Source: Opisthocomus hoazin (Eukaryota > Chordata > Aves > Opisthocomiformes > Opisthocomidae). From it: 64,000 nucleotides of DNA. Shown piece after piece: positions 53,113-64,000 of the stretch (positions are counted from its first letter, which is position 1; the number at the start of each line of letters is the position of its first letter). Position numbers and translations under genes: made by a program. The notes under the pieces are model-generated. The model was not told where the DNA came from and did not search any database. It saw only the letters and a program-made list of their open reading frames with translations. The stretch spans positions 73,375,300-73,439,299 of the forward strand of contig NC_134415.1 in NCBI RefSeq assembly GCF_030867145.1, read 5' to 3'.

Positions 53113-55243
53113 TCTCTGCACCTTGCTCAGCAGGGCGTAGCTGACCACGGAGCGGAGGTAAAAATGGAAGCAATGATAGAGAAACAATAAACAAAGCAGG
53201 GCCGAACGGGGGTCCAACAGGGAGTGACAGTGGAAAAGCACAGCTATACAAATGGTTTTGAAAATGAGAAGTCTGAATGTGGAAAAAAAGAAGGAGAGTA
53301 AGCTTCCTCCTCACACCCTCGAACAGCATGCCTCAGCATGCCTGTATACTGCTCAGCAGAACCGTGAAGCAAACTACATCTACCTGCCGAAATAGGTATT
53401 CATCATACCTTTCAAAAGAGTGCACTGTCAGGCCCAGAGAAACTCCATGAATTCCTGGAGACTTTTAAGCTCTGAGTTGCTCACCTCCAACACCTTCCAC
53501 ACCATAATCTCAAATTCAAAATTCCTTTATTGTTGCATTCGGGAAGATCACAGAACAGCTACTGTAGCGCAGCTCTTTCTTTTCAAACATCCGTTTCACA
53601 GTTGTCAACTTTTTGCCTACACCACCTCTCATGTATCTGTGCCTAGTCACTCCCTTTCCTTCCTCCTGCTCTGAGACCTGCAGCTCCACCACTATAAAAA
53701 CAGCCGGCATGGAAGGCTAATGTCTCTTGCTAGAGAACTGAGACAGCTGTGGTTGCTTGAAATGTGGAAGGACTTCCCAAATGATTTCTCTTGTTGCTCT
53801 TCCCCAGCCCTTTTCTTGCTTTGCTGCTTTTCCAAACCATTATTTCTTATTTGCAGATAGCTGGTTGATGCGGCCGTGCTGATGAAACTGTCCTGATGCA
53901 CCATGGGAAACAGAAAAGGAAGCTTTAGGAGGTACCTCATACTCTTGAGGTCGTCTGTTGACTTTTCCTTAAGTAGTCCAGGAGTAGCTAAAAATAGGCT
54001 GAATACAGCACACACAGAGAATATACTTCATCTAAAGCAAACGGAATATGCAGTAAAAATAAAAGCAAAGAGACTGAGTTCAAACCTTCGCTCATCAGTA
54101 AAAACCCCATTCTGACATAGGGTTATGTTTATGGTTTTGTGTGATATTTAAATATAACAGGGAAGAACACCAGTTTTTTAAAAAAAACATTGATCTTAAA
54201 ATAGAGCAAAAATCAAGACATGTGGACACATGGGAAGCAGAGTTACTTCTGCCTGATCACAACTTTCGAAATCTAGTCTCAAGATTGTTCTTCAGATGAC
54301 TATTAATATACATTACAGTTTAAAAGGGCATTGATTTGCCCTATTAAATCTCCATAAGACAAAATTACTTGGAATAGGCAAATATAGCACATTAGCCTTT
54401 CTGCTGGGAAAGTACATGCTAGTCAGTGTACAAGTCTGGGGAAGACAGAAACTGCTAAAGTTCAGAAATACTCCAAGTTTTCTTTATCCAAAATGTTCTG
54501 TTCCTCTGCACTGTTACATTCACCAGATTGAATAAGCTGCTACTGCTCTTTTTTTCTTCTCTTTTCTTAATGATTTAGTTTTGAAAAGGCTGTTTACAAA
54601 TTTATGTTGGGATGATAATCTCCAGCAAATGCCAAGCTCATTTACAGGGCAAGCTCCCGAAAATTCACAAGGACCTGTTGTAAGATTGCTGGAAATACTT
54701 AGAAAATACTATAATCTTTAAATTGTGCTCAGCTGGATTGTCAACTGCCAACAGTATACTCCAGATAAGTTGCCCCCCTGGAATGTCACTAAAGTCTGTA
54801 GAAGCCTATTTATTATGTCTGCACCTCTTTTGGCTCCATCAAATTAAAGTTTTTTAATAAAAAAAAAAGATGGATGTATTCTAGCTGCATGAAGATGAAG
54901 ACTCCATGTAATGATATAATCTACCTGTGATCTGCTGCCAGCTTGACTCAGACGTAGTTCAAGGTAAAATGTGTTTAGAGATCTGAAGTAGTAGATTACC
55001 AGCAAAGAAAACATTCCTGTTTCCTTATCTTAGGGAGACTGGCTTCCTGCTAGTTGTGGATCCTCCTCCTGCACGAAGTACTAAAATACCCTTGTTCAGC
55101 ATTTTCAATTTCATCTTGTAGTGATAATGGAGATTATGTATAAGCTCTGTGGCTGTTCAGATTCCCTTTTTGGCTCCCATGGTGGGTAGTACTAGAGTTC
55201 ACGCAGTATTGTAAGAGATGACTCTGTAGCACACTAATTACAC
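53113..55243. other. Intergenic, nothing certain
   Basis: The first about 100 bp continue the CpG-richer DNA. Nothing else is supportable. Confidence 0.5.
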
Positions 55244-55315
55244 AAGGTTTTCAAAGTACTTTGAAGATGAAACGTGCTGTATCAGTGCAACTCCAGGTAT
55301 TATTATTATTTATAT
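55244..55315 (+). mobile_element. SINE 3' tail of CORE/MIR type
   Basis: AAGGTTTTCAAAGTACTTTG, AAGATGAAACGTGCTGTATC, and GGTATTATTATTATTT match the tail of amniote SINEs ('aaagcgctttgaagatgaaaagtgctatataagtgcaaggtattattatt'). The body upstream is not recognisable. Confidence 0.6.
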
Positions 55316-58300
55316 AGCATGCATAATCATTAGTGGAAGCCTAGCTTTAAGCCCCTTTGGGACTAAGGTGGGAGGAAGATTTGGACAAACTCCATGTCTT
55401 CGCACTTTCACTGCATCTGGTTAAAGCAGATAACTAGCATCCTGAGTTCCTCTGCTGTCTCCCTTAATTATCAAATTCTATGAAAAAGAAAGTGATTGAA
55501 GCAAATGTGGACTCCTATGAGGTGAGATGCAAAGTTACTTTCTAAGATGTCAGCCAAAACTTATAACAGTTAACACCTGTGAGATTCATTCTGAATGAAA
55601 TTAATAGAATGAAATTCTGAATGAATGAAATAGGAGAAACACCACCCTGTTAATTAATTGAGCAGGATAGTCTAAGCTATTTGAATGCTCCTTACCACAT
55701 GATGCAAGGAAACCAATAATCACTACAGAAAGCTTTTTCAGTACAAAACATTAAATACCTGCTGCATAAGTGATATGCAGAAAAGAAGTGGGCGGTGGGA
55801 GAAGAGGGCTGCATGGGAGAAGTGAAGATGATGAAGATTAACAGGATATTACAGCTCCCAGCTGAAGTGCCAGCAGAAGGGAAGAGGGATTAATTTATAC
55901 AGTTTTCACTATCATCCATGCAGAAATCCCTTCACACATTTACACCTAAACTTTTCAGGACAGGGAATGGCAACTGACTAGTTTGCCTCGATTCTACAGG
56001 AATGAAACAATGCAGACCCACTTTCTCTCCTCGCACACCCTTTGCGGGCACTGATTGAACATCCACCCTACCACTGAGGGATAGAGCGCTCCAGCCAGTC
56101 CAAAGTACACAGAGCTGGGGGTTACCAACAACCAAAATGGAGGCAGAAGAAATTCCTCAGAGATCATCCCAGGCCTCAGCAAGCTGCACAAGGCCCACGG
56201 ATTCACAGTTGGATCCCCTATGTGCTCTTGAAATAAAACTACAGGGACTTGAATAGAAGAAGGTACACAGTAAAGCTCACAGCAGGGTTTTCATCTCACT
56301 CAACAGAAACTCTTTGTGCTCAACAGAAGTACACCAGGTCAGACCAGGAAGGATTCTTGCCTGAGTAATACTTCTTCGCCTCCACACACAAAGCCCAGGT
56401 GACAATCTTACAGCTGGCTATATAGTCAGCTTTCAAACAACTATGATGAGTCTCCCAAATATATGTCAGAATACTCCCAGCGAAACACTTTGAAGTAACG
56501 ATGCATGGATAATTTTGAATATTCCCCTTTGAATAGGGAAATTCAAAGTGTAAGTAGAGCCTCTGATTTGAAGAGGTCTCCCTGTGGAGGTTGTCCTATT
56601 ATATGTAAATACCACTGAGAATAGCATGCAAATACGGTCATTAGTGAAGGTTTGAACTTTTCCCGAACAACTTCAATTTTGAGCCAGCTACTTCAACCTT
56701 CAAAGGCAGCAAACTCTGTGACTCAGCAGAATTTGAGACTGAAAAGCTTGTTCCAGCAAGCACCGATGCTTTTAAGATGTTAAAGCATCCAGAGTCTTTT
56801 CTAATCCCTTAAACTGTTTTCCATGCTGTTTCCCTATTCAGTTAGTTGCAGACATGTAAAAGAGGACTACTGCATATTACAGAATTGCACTGTTTTGCTA
56901 TCAATTGTCATTGTATTTCCTTACATATTTGGGGCTGCTTATGGTTTCCCCTACAGAGCTTATATTACACATGGAAAAACAAGCAGGAAGAGGAGGATGC
57001 AAAGGCTCCCACCCAAGCAAAGCTCACAGGACAGCTACTGAGAACAGAGGTGCATCCAGCAGCACGGAAACACTGCTCAGGTGTTTGGGATATGAAAAAC
57101 TTTCTGACAAGGATGAGGAGAGGTAAAGTGACAATTTCACTCCTCAGCTGCCCACCCCAGCAGAGTTCAGTGCATGTTATAGTGTACCCTATATTCCCTC
57201 ATGTGGTCTTGTGTAAATTTGACATGGACGTGACATAAATGTATTTTCTTATATTTACAAAGTTCACATCTGTTTATAAGAAAAGCAAACCTTTAGATTA
57301 CTTGTCATAAACTTGCCTCTGCACTGAGTTACAGTAAAAAAAAGTTGTGAGGAAATAGTGTGATTACACGTATTCAGGTGGTCACCATTCAATACCTGGT
57401 AGCTTACACCCATAAGCTTTCCCTTTGCGGTTATATCAATGAAAATTAGATGTCATAATATATCTTTCTGAATCCAATCTCTTTATGTCTGAAATTGAGA
57501 TGAACATTTACATTGATTTAAATGGCTGAAACCCTGGAACTCGTGAGCATTTTCTGTCAGTTCTAATGGGAAGTATGCAACTGCGGTCTAGGCTTATTTC
57601 AAGGTGCAATTTAAATGTCTGAACGTTTTCCCTTTTATACTGGTCTAAGCTCCCATGTCTCATTTTGTTATGCACATTTCCTCAACACAGTAGCAGAGAC
57701 GCAGTCTTTTTAAGTGACTGCGAGATTCCACAGTCTCCAGAAAGCCATTACTTTTGACTGGCTGACTCCCTCGGCTGTGTATTACGAATTCAGCACAGCC
57801 TGTCCCAGACTCTTTGCCTCTAGCTTCTAGCACTACTCTTCTTCAGCATTTAAGAGGAACTAACGCAAAATAATCACCGTAAAAACTTGTCTGTCTTTGC
57901 CCAACGTGCCTTTGCATTGCAAATTCCAGCAAGCCAGATGCACCATTTTGGCTACCATGAGAAAGGGGTGAGGGCAGCCATTTTGGAGGCAGTTGATCTT
58001 ACCAGGTTACTGAGCAGCTGTATCTATTTAAAACGTTTCTAGGTGTAGTACCCATAGACAATGCTTACCATGTATACATCCACAGTGCCTGTATTGCTTC
58101 ACAGGGTCTCCTGGTAGTGCGGCATGGTAGGAAGGATTTCAGACATGTTTAAGACAAGCATTCTTTTTTGTGTCTATCATAATACCTTTTAAATAAGTAC
58201 AGGAACCTGTAAGCTCTTCCTGTTTCAGTCTAGTGATGTGCTAGCATCATGTAATTTGCATCTGACACACTTGCCAGGACTGACAGAGTCTGGGTGCGAA

Positions 58301-60989
58301 TATGACCTTGGGCACAGCCAAAGGCACATGGTTTAAGTCAAGGAAAGGCAGTCATCTCTTTGCAGAGCTGATCTTGCAGCCTCGTGTTTCTGGAGCCATT
58401 ATGTTAGAATAAATCAGAATAAAATGGAAGACCCTCAAATAGTATCAAGGGACTGAGCCAGAGAATACATCTAGTGAATTCTCAGACATGACTTACACTT
58501 CTGACCTTATTGTCTGTGTTGGCAGTAGAAATGAAAGTAACGTAGGAGTAGCTTCAACAGCTCTATACCATCAGAGGGTTGCTTTTTGCCAGAGAAATCC
58601 TCAAGGGCCATGTGCCCCACCTCAGTTGTCAGAGTTCCCTGGCAGATCTAACTGCAAAGGGCTAGAGTGAATAGCATGAGAAGGAAAGGAAGACATCTTC
58701 AAGGAGATTATGGTCAGTCTGACCACTTGTATAATCCACTGTGTTAAAAAAATATTCTGTATCACGGGTAGTTCATGAGCTCAGTAGAAGGCTCAGTCCT
58801 GCCAGGTTTGGATTAGCAGTAAATAGAGAAAAAAAATTCTACTGGAGGAAGGTAAATCCTATTTTCTGCCCTACTTTGTTCAAATTCTCGAAAAAGGAGC
58901 AGTGGTAATCATGGAGGAATTACAAGAAGAATTAAAAGTACTCCTGACCCCGTGGGGTAGAAACAGCCTCCACCAAAACTGGAGGAAGTTTTGATCTGAC
59001 ATACCCAGAACTCCACATTAACCAGTCAAGGTAACTCCAGATCTGGATCGACTTGCTGATCTGAGTTGCAAAACTCTGCCCCTTACATCACTACTTTTTT
59101 TTTTCTTGACTCAATACCAAGCTGCAGAGAAATTCCGAGGGAAATGCCTCGGTGGTGGTAACGCACAGTCGAGCTGGTGATGCTGTGCAGCACAGCAGCA
59201 CTGCAGACAGCCATGGTTCTAGCATGGTGAGACCAGTACATTGTCTAAAAATGCCCAATTTCAGGGGATGTGACAGTTACACTAAGTTTGTTCTAGTTCT
59301 CAAGCTATTAATGTACTTTCCACTTCAAATACAGAAATTTCATTTCTAAATTAGGAAACAACCTTCAGTATGTGCTCACTGTATTTAAAACATCTTGAAA
59401 TTATATGATCTGCATATAGATTTTACGCTGTCTGTAACTTGTCCTTCTAACTTTATTCTTTACAAACATTTCAAATCACTGGGGCAGGGTGGAGGCCTTA
59501 GGATTAATTTGCCTTTTTTCAAAATACTTCTGCACAAAACATCAACACAAACTTTAAACACTTAACAGGTTTTGAATTTGGGCTTTCTCAACGTTTTGTT
59601 TGTAACCCTGCTTTTTTTTTAATTACCTTCAGAGATGTATGTTTTTACAACACCTCTTCCAGTTTGAATTCGGTATTTAACACATCCTTCTACAGAGGTT
59701 GAGAAGTCTCCACCAGCATTGTATTGCATTATTTTCTGTCTGCTGCAGACAATGCAACTGCTGCTGCAGTGATGCAGTGGGAGAAAGTGTGTAAAGAACC
59801 GGATGAATGGCACACAAAATTATGTCACTGCGGTGATTTTGAATTGTGTAACAAATACACTCCACGGAAATAGACCTAGGTGTGAGAAATGGCCCATGGA
59901 ATGTCTTCACCCTACACACGTACACACATTGCATTACCACCAAAAAATCACTCAGCGAGCCTTGGCACTGAAGCACTAATTTGTATTAGTTGTCCAAGAT
60001 GCCCCAAGAAACCGAGTCCTTAATTTGCAACGTACCTGACAATCGGCCTGTCTAGGAGACACTAGATTGTGACTCAGGGTTAGCCCTTCTCTGGATGTTT
60101 CTTGTATCCACCTTTCCAAGGCCATGATCCTCACAAAATGCTTGGAATGCCCTTCCCTTTGTACAGACCAACTAGGACAAGCCAGCTTAAATATTACTCA
60201 TTATTTAAGGAATACTTCAAGGAGTCATGCCTTGTGCTGGTGCTTGTGTAGTATCTCTCAGAGCTGTAAATCCACTACCATTGTCCTGCTTATTTTCCCC
60301 CTTCTTTACTAATAGGAGGGAGAAGAATTTGGACTCAAAATTAACACACAAATTTAAAAGTAGAAAGCTGTATGATAACTGCATGACCATTATATTTTGA
60401 TTTTTCAAATAAAAGACGAGTTGAACCACCTCCCCTTTATAGTCCGATGCTGGAAAGCCAAGTACTCTGTGTGTTCATTAGTGATGGGAACCTAAAATGG
60501 TGAAGCACTAGACGGTAGGCAAAATCCCAGCCTTACCAAAACCAGTACCTTTTCCCCACTGACTCTGAAGGAATGAGGATTTCATTCCAGAAATTCAAAC
60601 TGACAGTCAGTCAGGCAATCTGATTAGATGGGGAAATGTAAACTAGAAGCCATGTTTTCATAATGTTTAATCTAGGCTATATATAAAAATTATGTGATAG
60701 TATCTTGCTACTATCCTTTTCGTAATAGTCTGCAAATAAATACATATTTTCTGAGGCTCATGGCAAGATTTGAATTACAGTGGCAAAAACGATGCTTGTT
60801 TTTCCAGCATTGTGAGGGTATTTGAATCTGGTCCTGTGAAATTTCAGTTCAAAGTAAATCCAGATGGATTAAATCAAGAATACTGCCGAAATGCAGAGTG
60901 ACTGGGGAAAAACGAAGAGGGAAGGAGTAGTCTGGATTGTAAGACCAAAACAAAAGATATATGGACATACAAAAAAGACAATTAGAAAA
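55316..60989. other. Intergenic, nothing recognised
   Basis: About 5.7 kb between the SINE tail and the end of the GJA1 transcript. A local duplication of ATTCTGAATGAA lies at about 55587-55625. No supportable gene or RNA. Confidence 0.55.
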
Positions 60990-61011
60990 TATATTTATAC
61001 TAAATTAAAAC

Positions 61012-61017
61012 TTTATT
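61012..61017 (-). terminator. GJA1: Likely GJA1 poly(A) signal (AATAAA)
   Basis: TTTATT on the plus strand reads AATAAA on the transcript. It lies about 85 nt past the second miR-1/206 site, close to where the mammalian GJA1 transcript ends. Cleavage would fall at about 60985-61000. Confidence 0.7.
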
Positions 61018-61099
61018 GACTAATGTTCTTCAGACAACATGATCCGACGGACTATGGTTGCATACAGGCAATGAAGTTGAACATAACAGTAGTTTAACA

Positions 61100-61107
61100 T
61101 GGAATGT
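61100..61107 (-). promoter_or_regulatory. GJA1: miR-1/miR-206 8-mer target site 2
   Basis: This is a second ACATTCCA on the transcript strand, about 1.8 kb after the stop and just upstream of the poly(A) signal. The early/late pairing matches the two-site layout of mammalian GJA1 and supports the 3'UTR reaching at least this far. Confidence 0.75.
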
Positions 61108-61575
61108 CAAACAAATTAATATAATGAATTAGATGAAACAATTTATCTGTGTTGCTGCAAAATGACACCAAGCTATCTATTTCCTTGGTCAATCTGTGTT
61201 CAGCTAAGAGGCTATGCAATTGAAGAAACTGGTAGATTTCTTTAGCATATATTTCAAATAAATTAGCTAAATTGTACTCTTTAAAAATCCTTTCAACTTC
61301 ACTTGCATTTCAGACAAAATCTAAATGTAAACACTAAAGTTGCCAGAGCCATCTAGAAAGACCTAACTGTCAAACTCGGAGTGGACCTTACAGTTCAGTA
61401 AATGTGAATAACTAGAACAAGAAAAATACCAGTTACTGCAAAAGTCACGTAGGCATATTTTATTATTAATCCAGCACAAAGCATTTCTTCTAAGTTTCTC
61501 ACATAAAAGACTAAAGCTTGCTTACAGTACTACATCTTCTATCATTCAAGCATCATTATTACCTATCAGGGATAT

Positions 61576-61619
61576 TGGCTAGATGACCTAATGGGCCTTT
61601 TCCACCTCTAACTTCTACA
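61576..61619 (+). mobile_element. Short old CR1-like 3' tail in the GJA1 3'UTR
   Basis: The stretch beginning GGCTAGATGACCTAATGGG and running into TTTTCCACCTCTAACTTCTA follows the typical end of a CR1 LINE (TAGATGACCT, then CCTTCCA, then TTCTAT). It lacks the terminal ATTCTATG units, so it is old or cut. It lies antisense in the GJA1 transcript. Confidence 0.5.
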
Positions 61620-61664
61620 AAAGAGAATCATTCATGCCAGCAAGAACATGGTTCACTACATCTT

Positions 61665-61752
61665 GGGCTTGATCCTGTAGCCTTCATTCAGGCAAAACTC
61701 CCATTGACTTAAAAGAGAGATTTTCCATAGCAAGACATCCAGGATTACGCCC
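61665..61752. repeat. Ancient palindromic interspersed repeat inside the GJA1 3'UTR
   Basis: The 88-bp element has imperfect inverted ends: GGGCTTGATCCTG on the left, and a right end whose reverse complement starts GGGCGTAATCCTGG. Inside is the phrase CAAAACTCCCATTGACTT followed by a partly complementary AGAGATTTTCC arm. Repeats with this CCCATTGACTTCAATGGG-like core are common in sauropsid genomes as I recall them; I cannot name the family. In RNA it could form a hairpin. Confidence 0.55.
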
Positions 61753-62393
61753 TTTTTATTTTTAAAAAAGCATCCATTTAGGATACATGGAAAATATTCT
61801 ATAGAATTAAAAAAATATAATGACATGTGCTTCACTTGCATTGAAGGAATTAGAGACTGTAAACACCATAGTGGCCCACATCTTCACAATATCCATGAGA
61901 AAGTGTCAACTGCAAGTAATCTATGTGCGTTTATTTTTCAACGTATGCTTCTGAGGGTGTTTTGTGTATACCTTTACCTCCACATCTACACATGCGTACA
62001 CCCTTAATATACACAAAGGTGTGATAAAATTCACTAAAGGCAGTTGCTTCCCTTAACGCTTGTTAGTCTTAATATTTAAATCAGCAAGTGGCAGCAAACT
62101 GGGTTTTAAATGATGCTTATTAGACCGTATGTGAGCAGCAGGACACGGATATCGCTGTGGGCAAGAGAGTGTGGCTGACAGTTCTACGAGTGTGGAGCCA
62201 TCCCACTTACGTGCATCACAAAATCTACCTGCGTGAAGGGCTGGAAAAGCAGGTGATAAAAGTATTTCTTAGTGGGCCATGTCTGAAATTTGAGTTGAAT
62301 GGTTCAAAGGCTGTAGATTGTCCCCATAGGAGTCTTTCGACAACCTGGAGGACCACCCAGGAAAGTTTACCTTCAAAGTGCACTTTCTAAGAA

Positions 62394-62401
62394 TGGAATG
62401 T
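62394..62401 (-). promoter_or_regulatory. GJA1: miR-1/miR-206 8-mer target site 1
   Basis: The transcript strand reads ACATTCCA, a full 8-mer match to the miR-1/miR-206 seed, about 510 nt after the stop codon. Repression of GJA1 by these muscle microRNAs through two such sites is established in mammals. The site is seen; activity in this species is inferred. Confidence 0.75.
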
Positions 62402-62909
62402 TCTTGACAGGGAAATGATCAGAGGCAATCCTGGACTTTTTGCTTGTTGAATAGGAAAAATGTTTTCATCTTCAGGCAGCACTTCACCCTGACAAATATG
62501 AGTTCAGTTATTATTGGGTTTTAGTATTACAGAAGATTCTTTAGAAACAAACATGATAGAACACACATACACATACACTCAGATATTTACAGCCTTTCTA
62601 GAAAAACAACCCCCTACCTTAGTACTGACTACCTATCTTTTCCTTTTTTTTCTTTTTTTTTTAGTATTTAAATTCTTTAAACCAGCTACATTAAATACCA
62701 ACGTGTACTGTACCACCCCACACCAACCCCACATCCCCCCCAAAAAACAGCAAGTATTTTAAAAGTTTGTTCGCTTGTTTGTTTTTTACGATTGTTAAAA
62801 TCTCCTGCTTGTGACTGTTAAGTACCACCTCCACTGGAACGCGATCGGTACTGACGGCATCTTCCAATGCACGTCGTTTCATAGTTGAGCAAGTACTGCA
62901 GCTGGAAGC

Positions 62910-64000
<1,091 letters not shown>

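Larger units (their letters stand above)
60990..62909 (-). other. GJA1: GJA1 3' untranslated region
   Basis: The region runs from the TAG stop to about 20 nt past the AATAAA on the minus strand at 61012-61017, about 1.9 kb. The length and two microRNA sites fit the known vertebrate GJA1 3'UTR. Other minus-strand AATAAA words occur inside (near 61756 and 61927) and could give shorter transcripts. It also holds an A-rich run on the transcript strand near 62645-62662, an old CR1 tail and a palindromic repeat, listed separately. The exact cleavage point is inferred. Confidence 0.8.

Noticed and set aside
56030..56100. tRNA-like phrase with CTCAGTGGTAG on the minus strand
   Set aside because: No proper box B or cloverleaf arms follow; too weak to call.

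Overview
The window looks like about 64 kb of a bird chromosome: the 3' half of one protein-coding gene plus a long AT-rich gene desert downstream of it. The only gene I can support is GJA1 (connexin 43), on the minus strand at the right edge (62910-64000, cut by the window end at codon 19/20), followed by its 3'UTR down to about 60990. An avian origin is suggested by the connexin 43 sequence, by several 5'-truncated CR1 LINEs ending in ATTCTATG-type tails, and by a solo LTR that resembles avian ERVL LTRs. The species cannot be named from this.

Layout. 1-4582: plain intergenic DNA. 4583-4821: a long TTCC/polypyrimidine microsatellite. 5180-12085: intergenic with old SINE-like pieces, a GC-richer block at about 6.9-7.6 kb, two CR1 tails facing each other (9.68-10.45 kb) and a tRNA-derived SINE (about 11.89-12.08 kb). 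12-27 kb: mostly unremarkable, with weak ancient repeats at 16.9 and 25.4 kb. 27.08-28.08 kb: a very old CR1/L3-type LINE on the minus strand. 35.58-36.35 kb: a solo ERVL-like LTR with a near-perfect 5-bp target duplication. 36.69-36.77 kb: two crossed 10-bp inverted repeats. 37.56 kb: a palindromic ancient repeat whose relative lies inside the GJA1 3'UTR. 39.54-40.98 kb: a dead CR1 ORF2 copy. 41.87 kb: a CR1 tail. 49.88 kb: a 16-bp perfect palindrome holding an exact POU-dimer (MORE) site. 52.64-53.24 kb: a small CpG-rich patch split by a CR1 tail. 53-61 kb: intergenic.

Connexin 43 forms gap-junction hemichannels. The visible coding region keeps all six docking cysteines, the four membrane segments (the first one partial), the PPxY motif, the PDZ-binding C-terminus and the internal Met213 used in mammals to make the short GJA1-20k isoform. 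The 3'UTR carries two 8-mer miR-1/miR-206 sites, one early and one about 85 nt before the poly(A) signal, the arrangement reported for mammalian GJA1. The gene-free stretch would be expected to hold distal regulatory DNA, but the sequence alone cannot prove that. I found no clear undescribed system. The most unusual unexplained items are the crossed inverted repeats, the MORE palindrome, the CpG patch and the repeat-derived hairpin in the GJA1 3'UTR.
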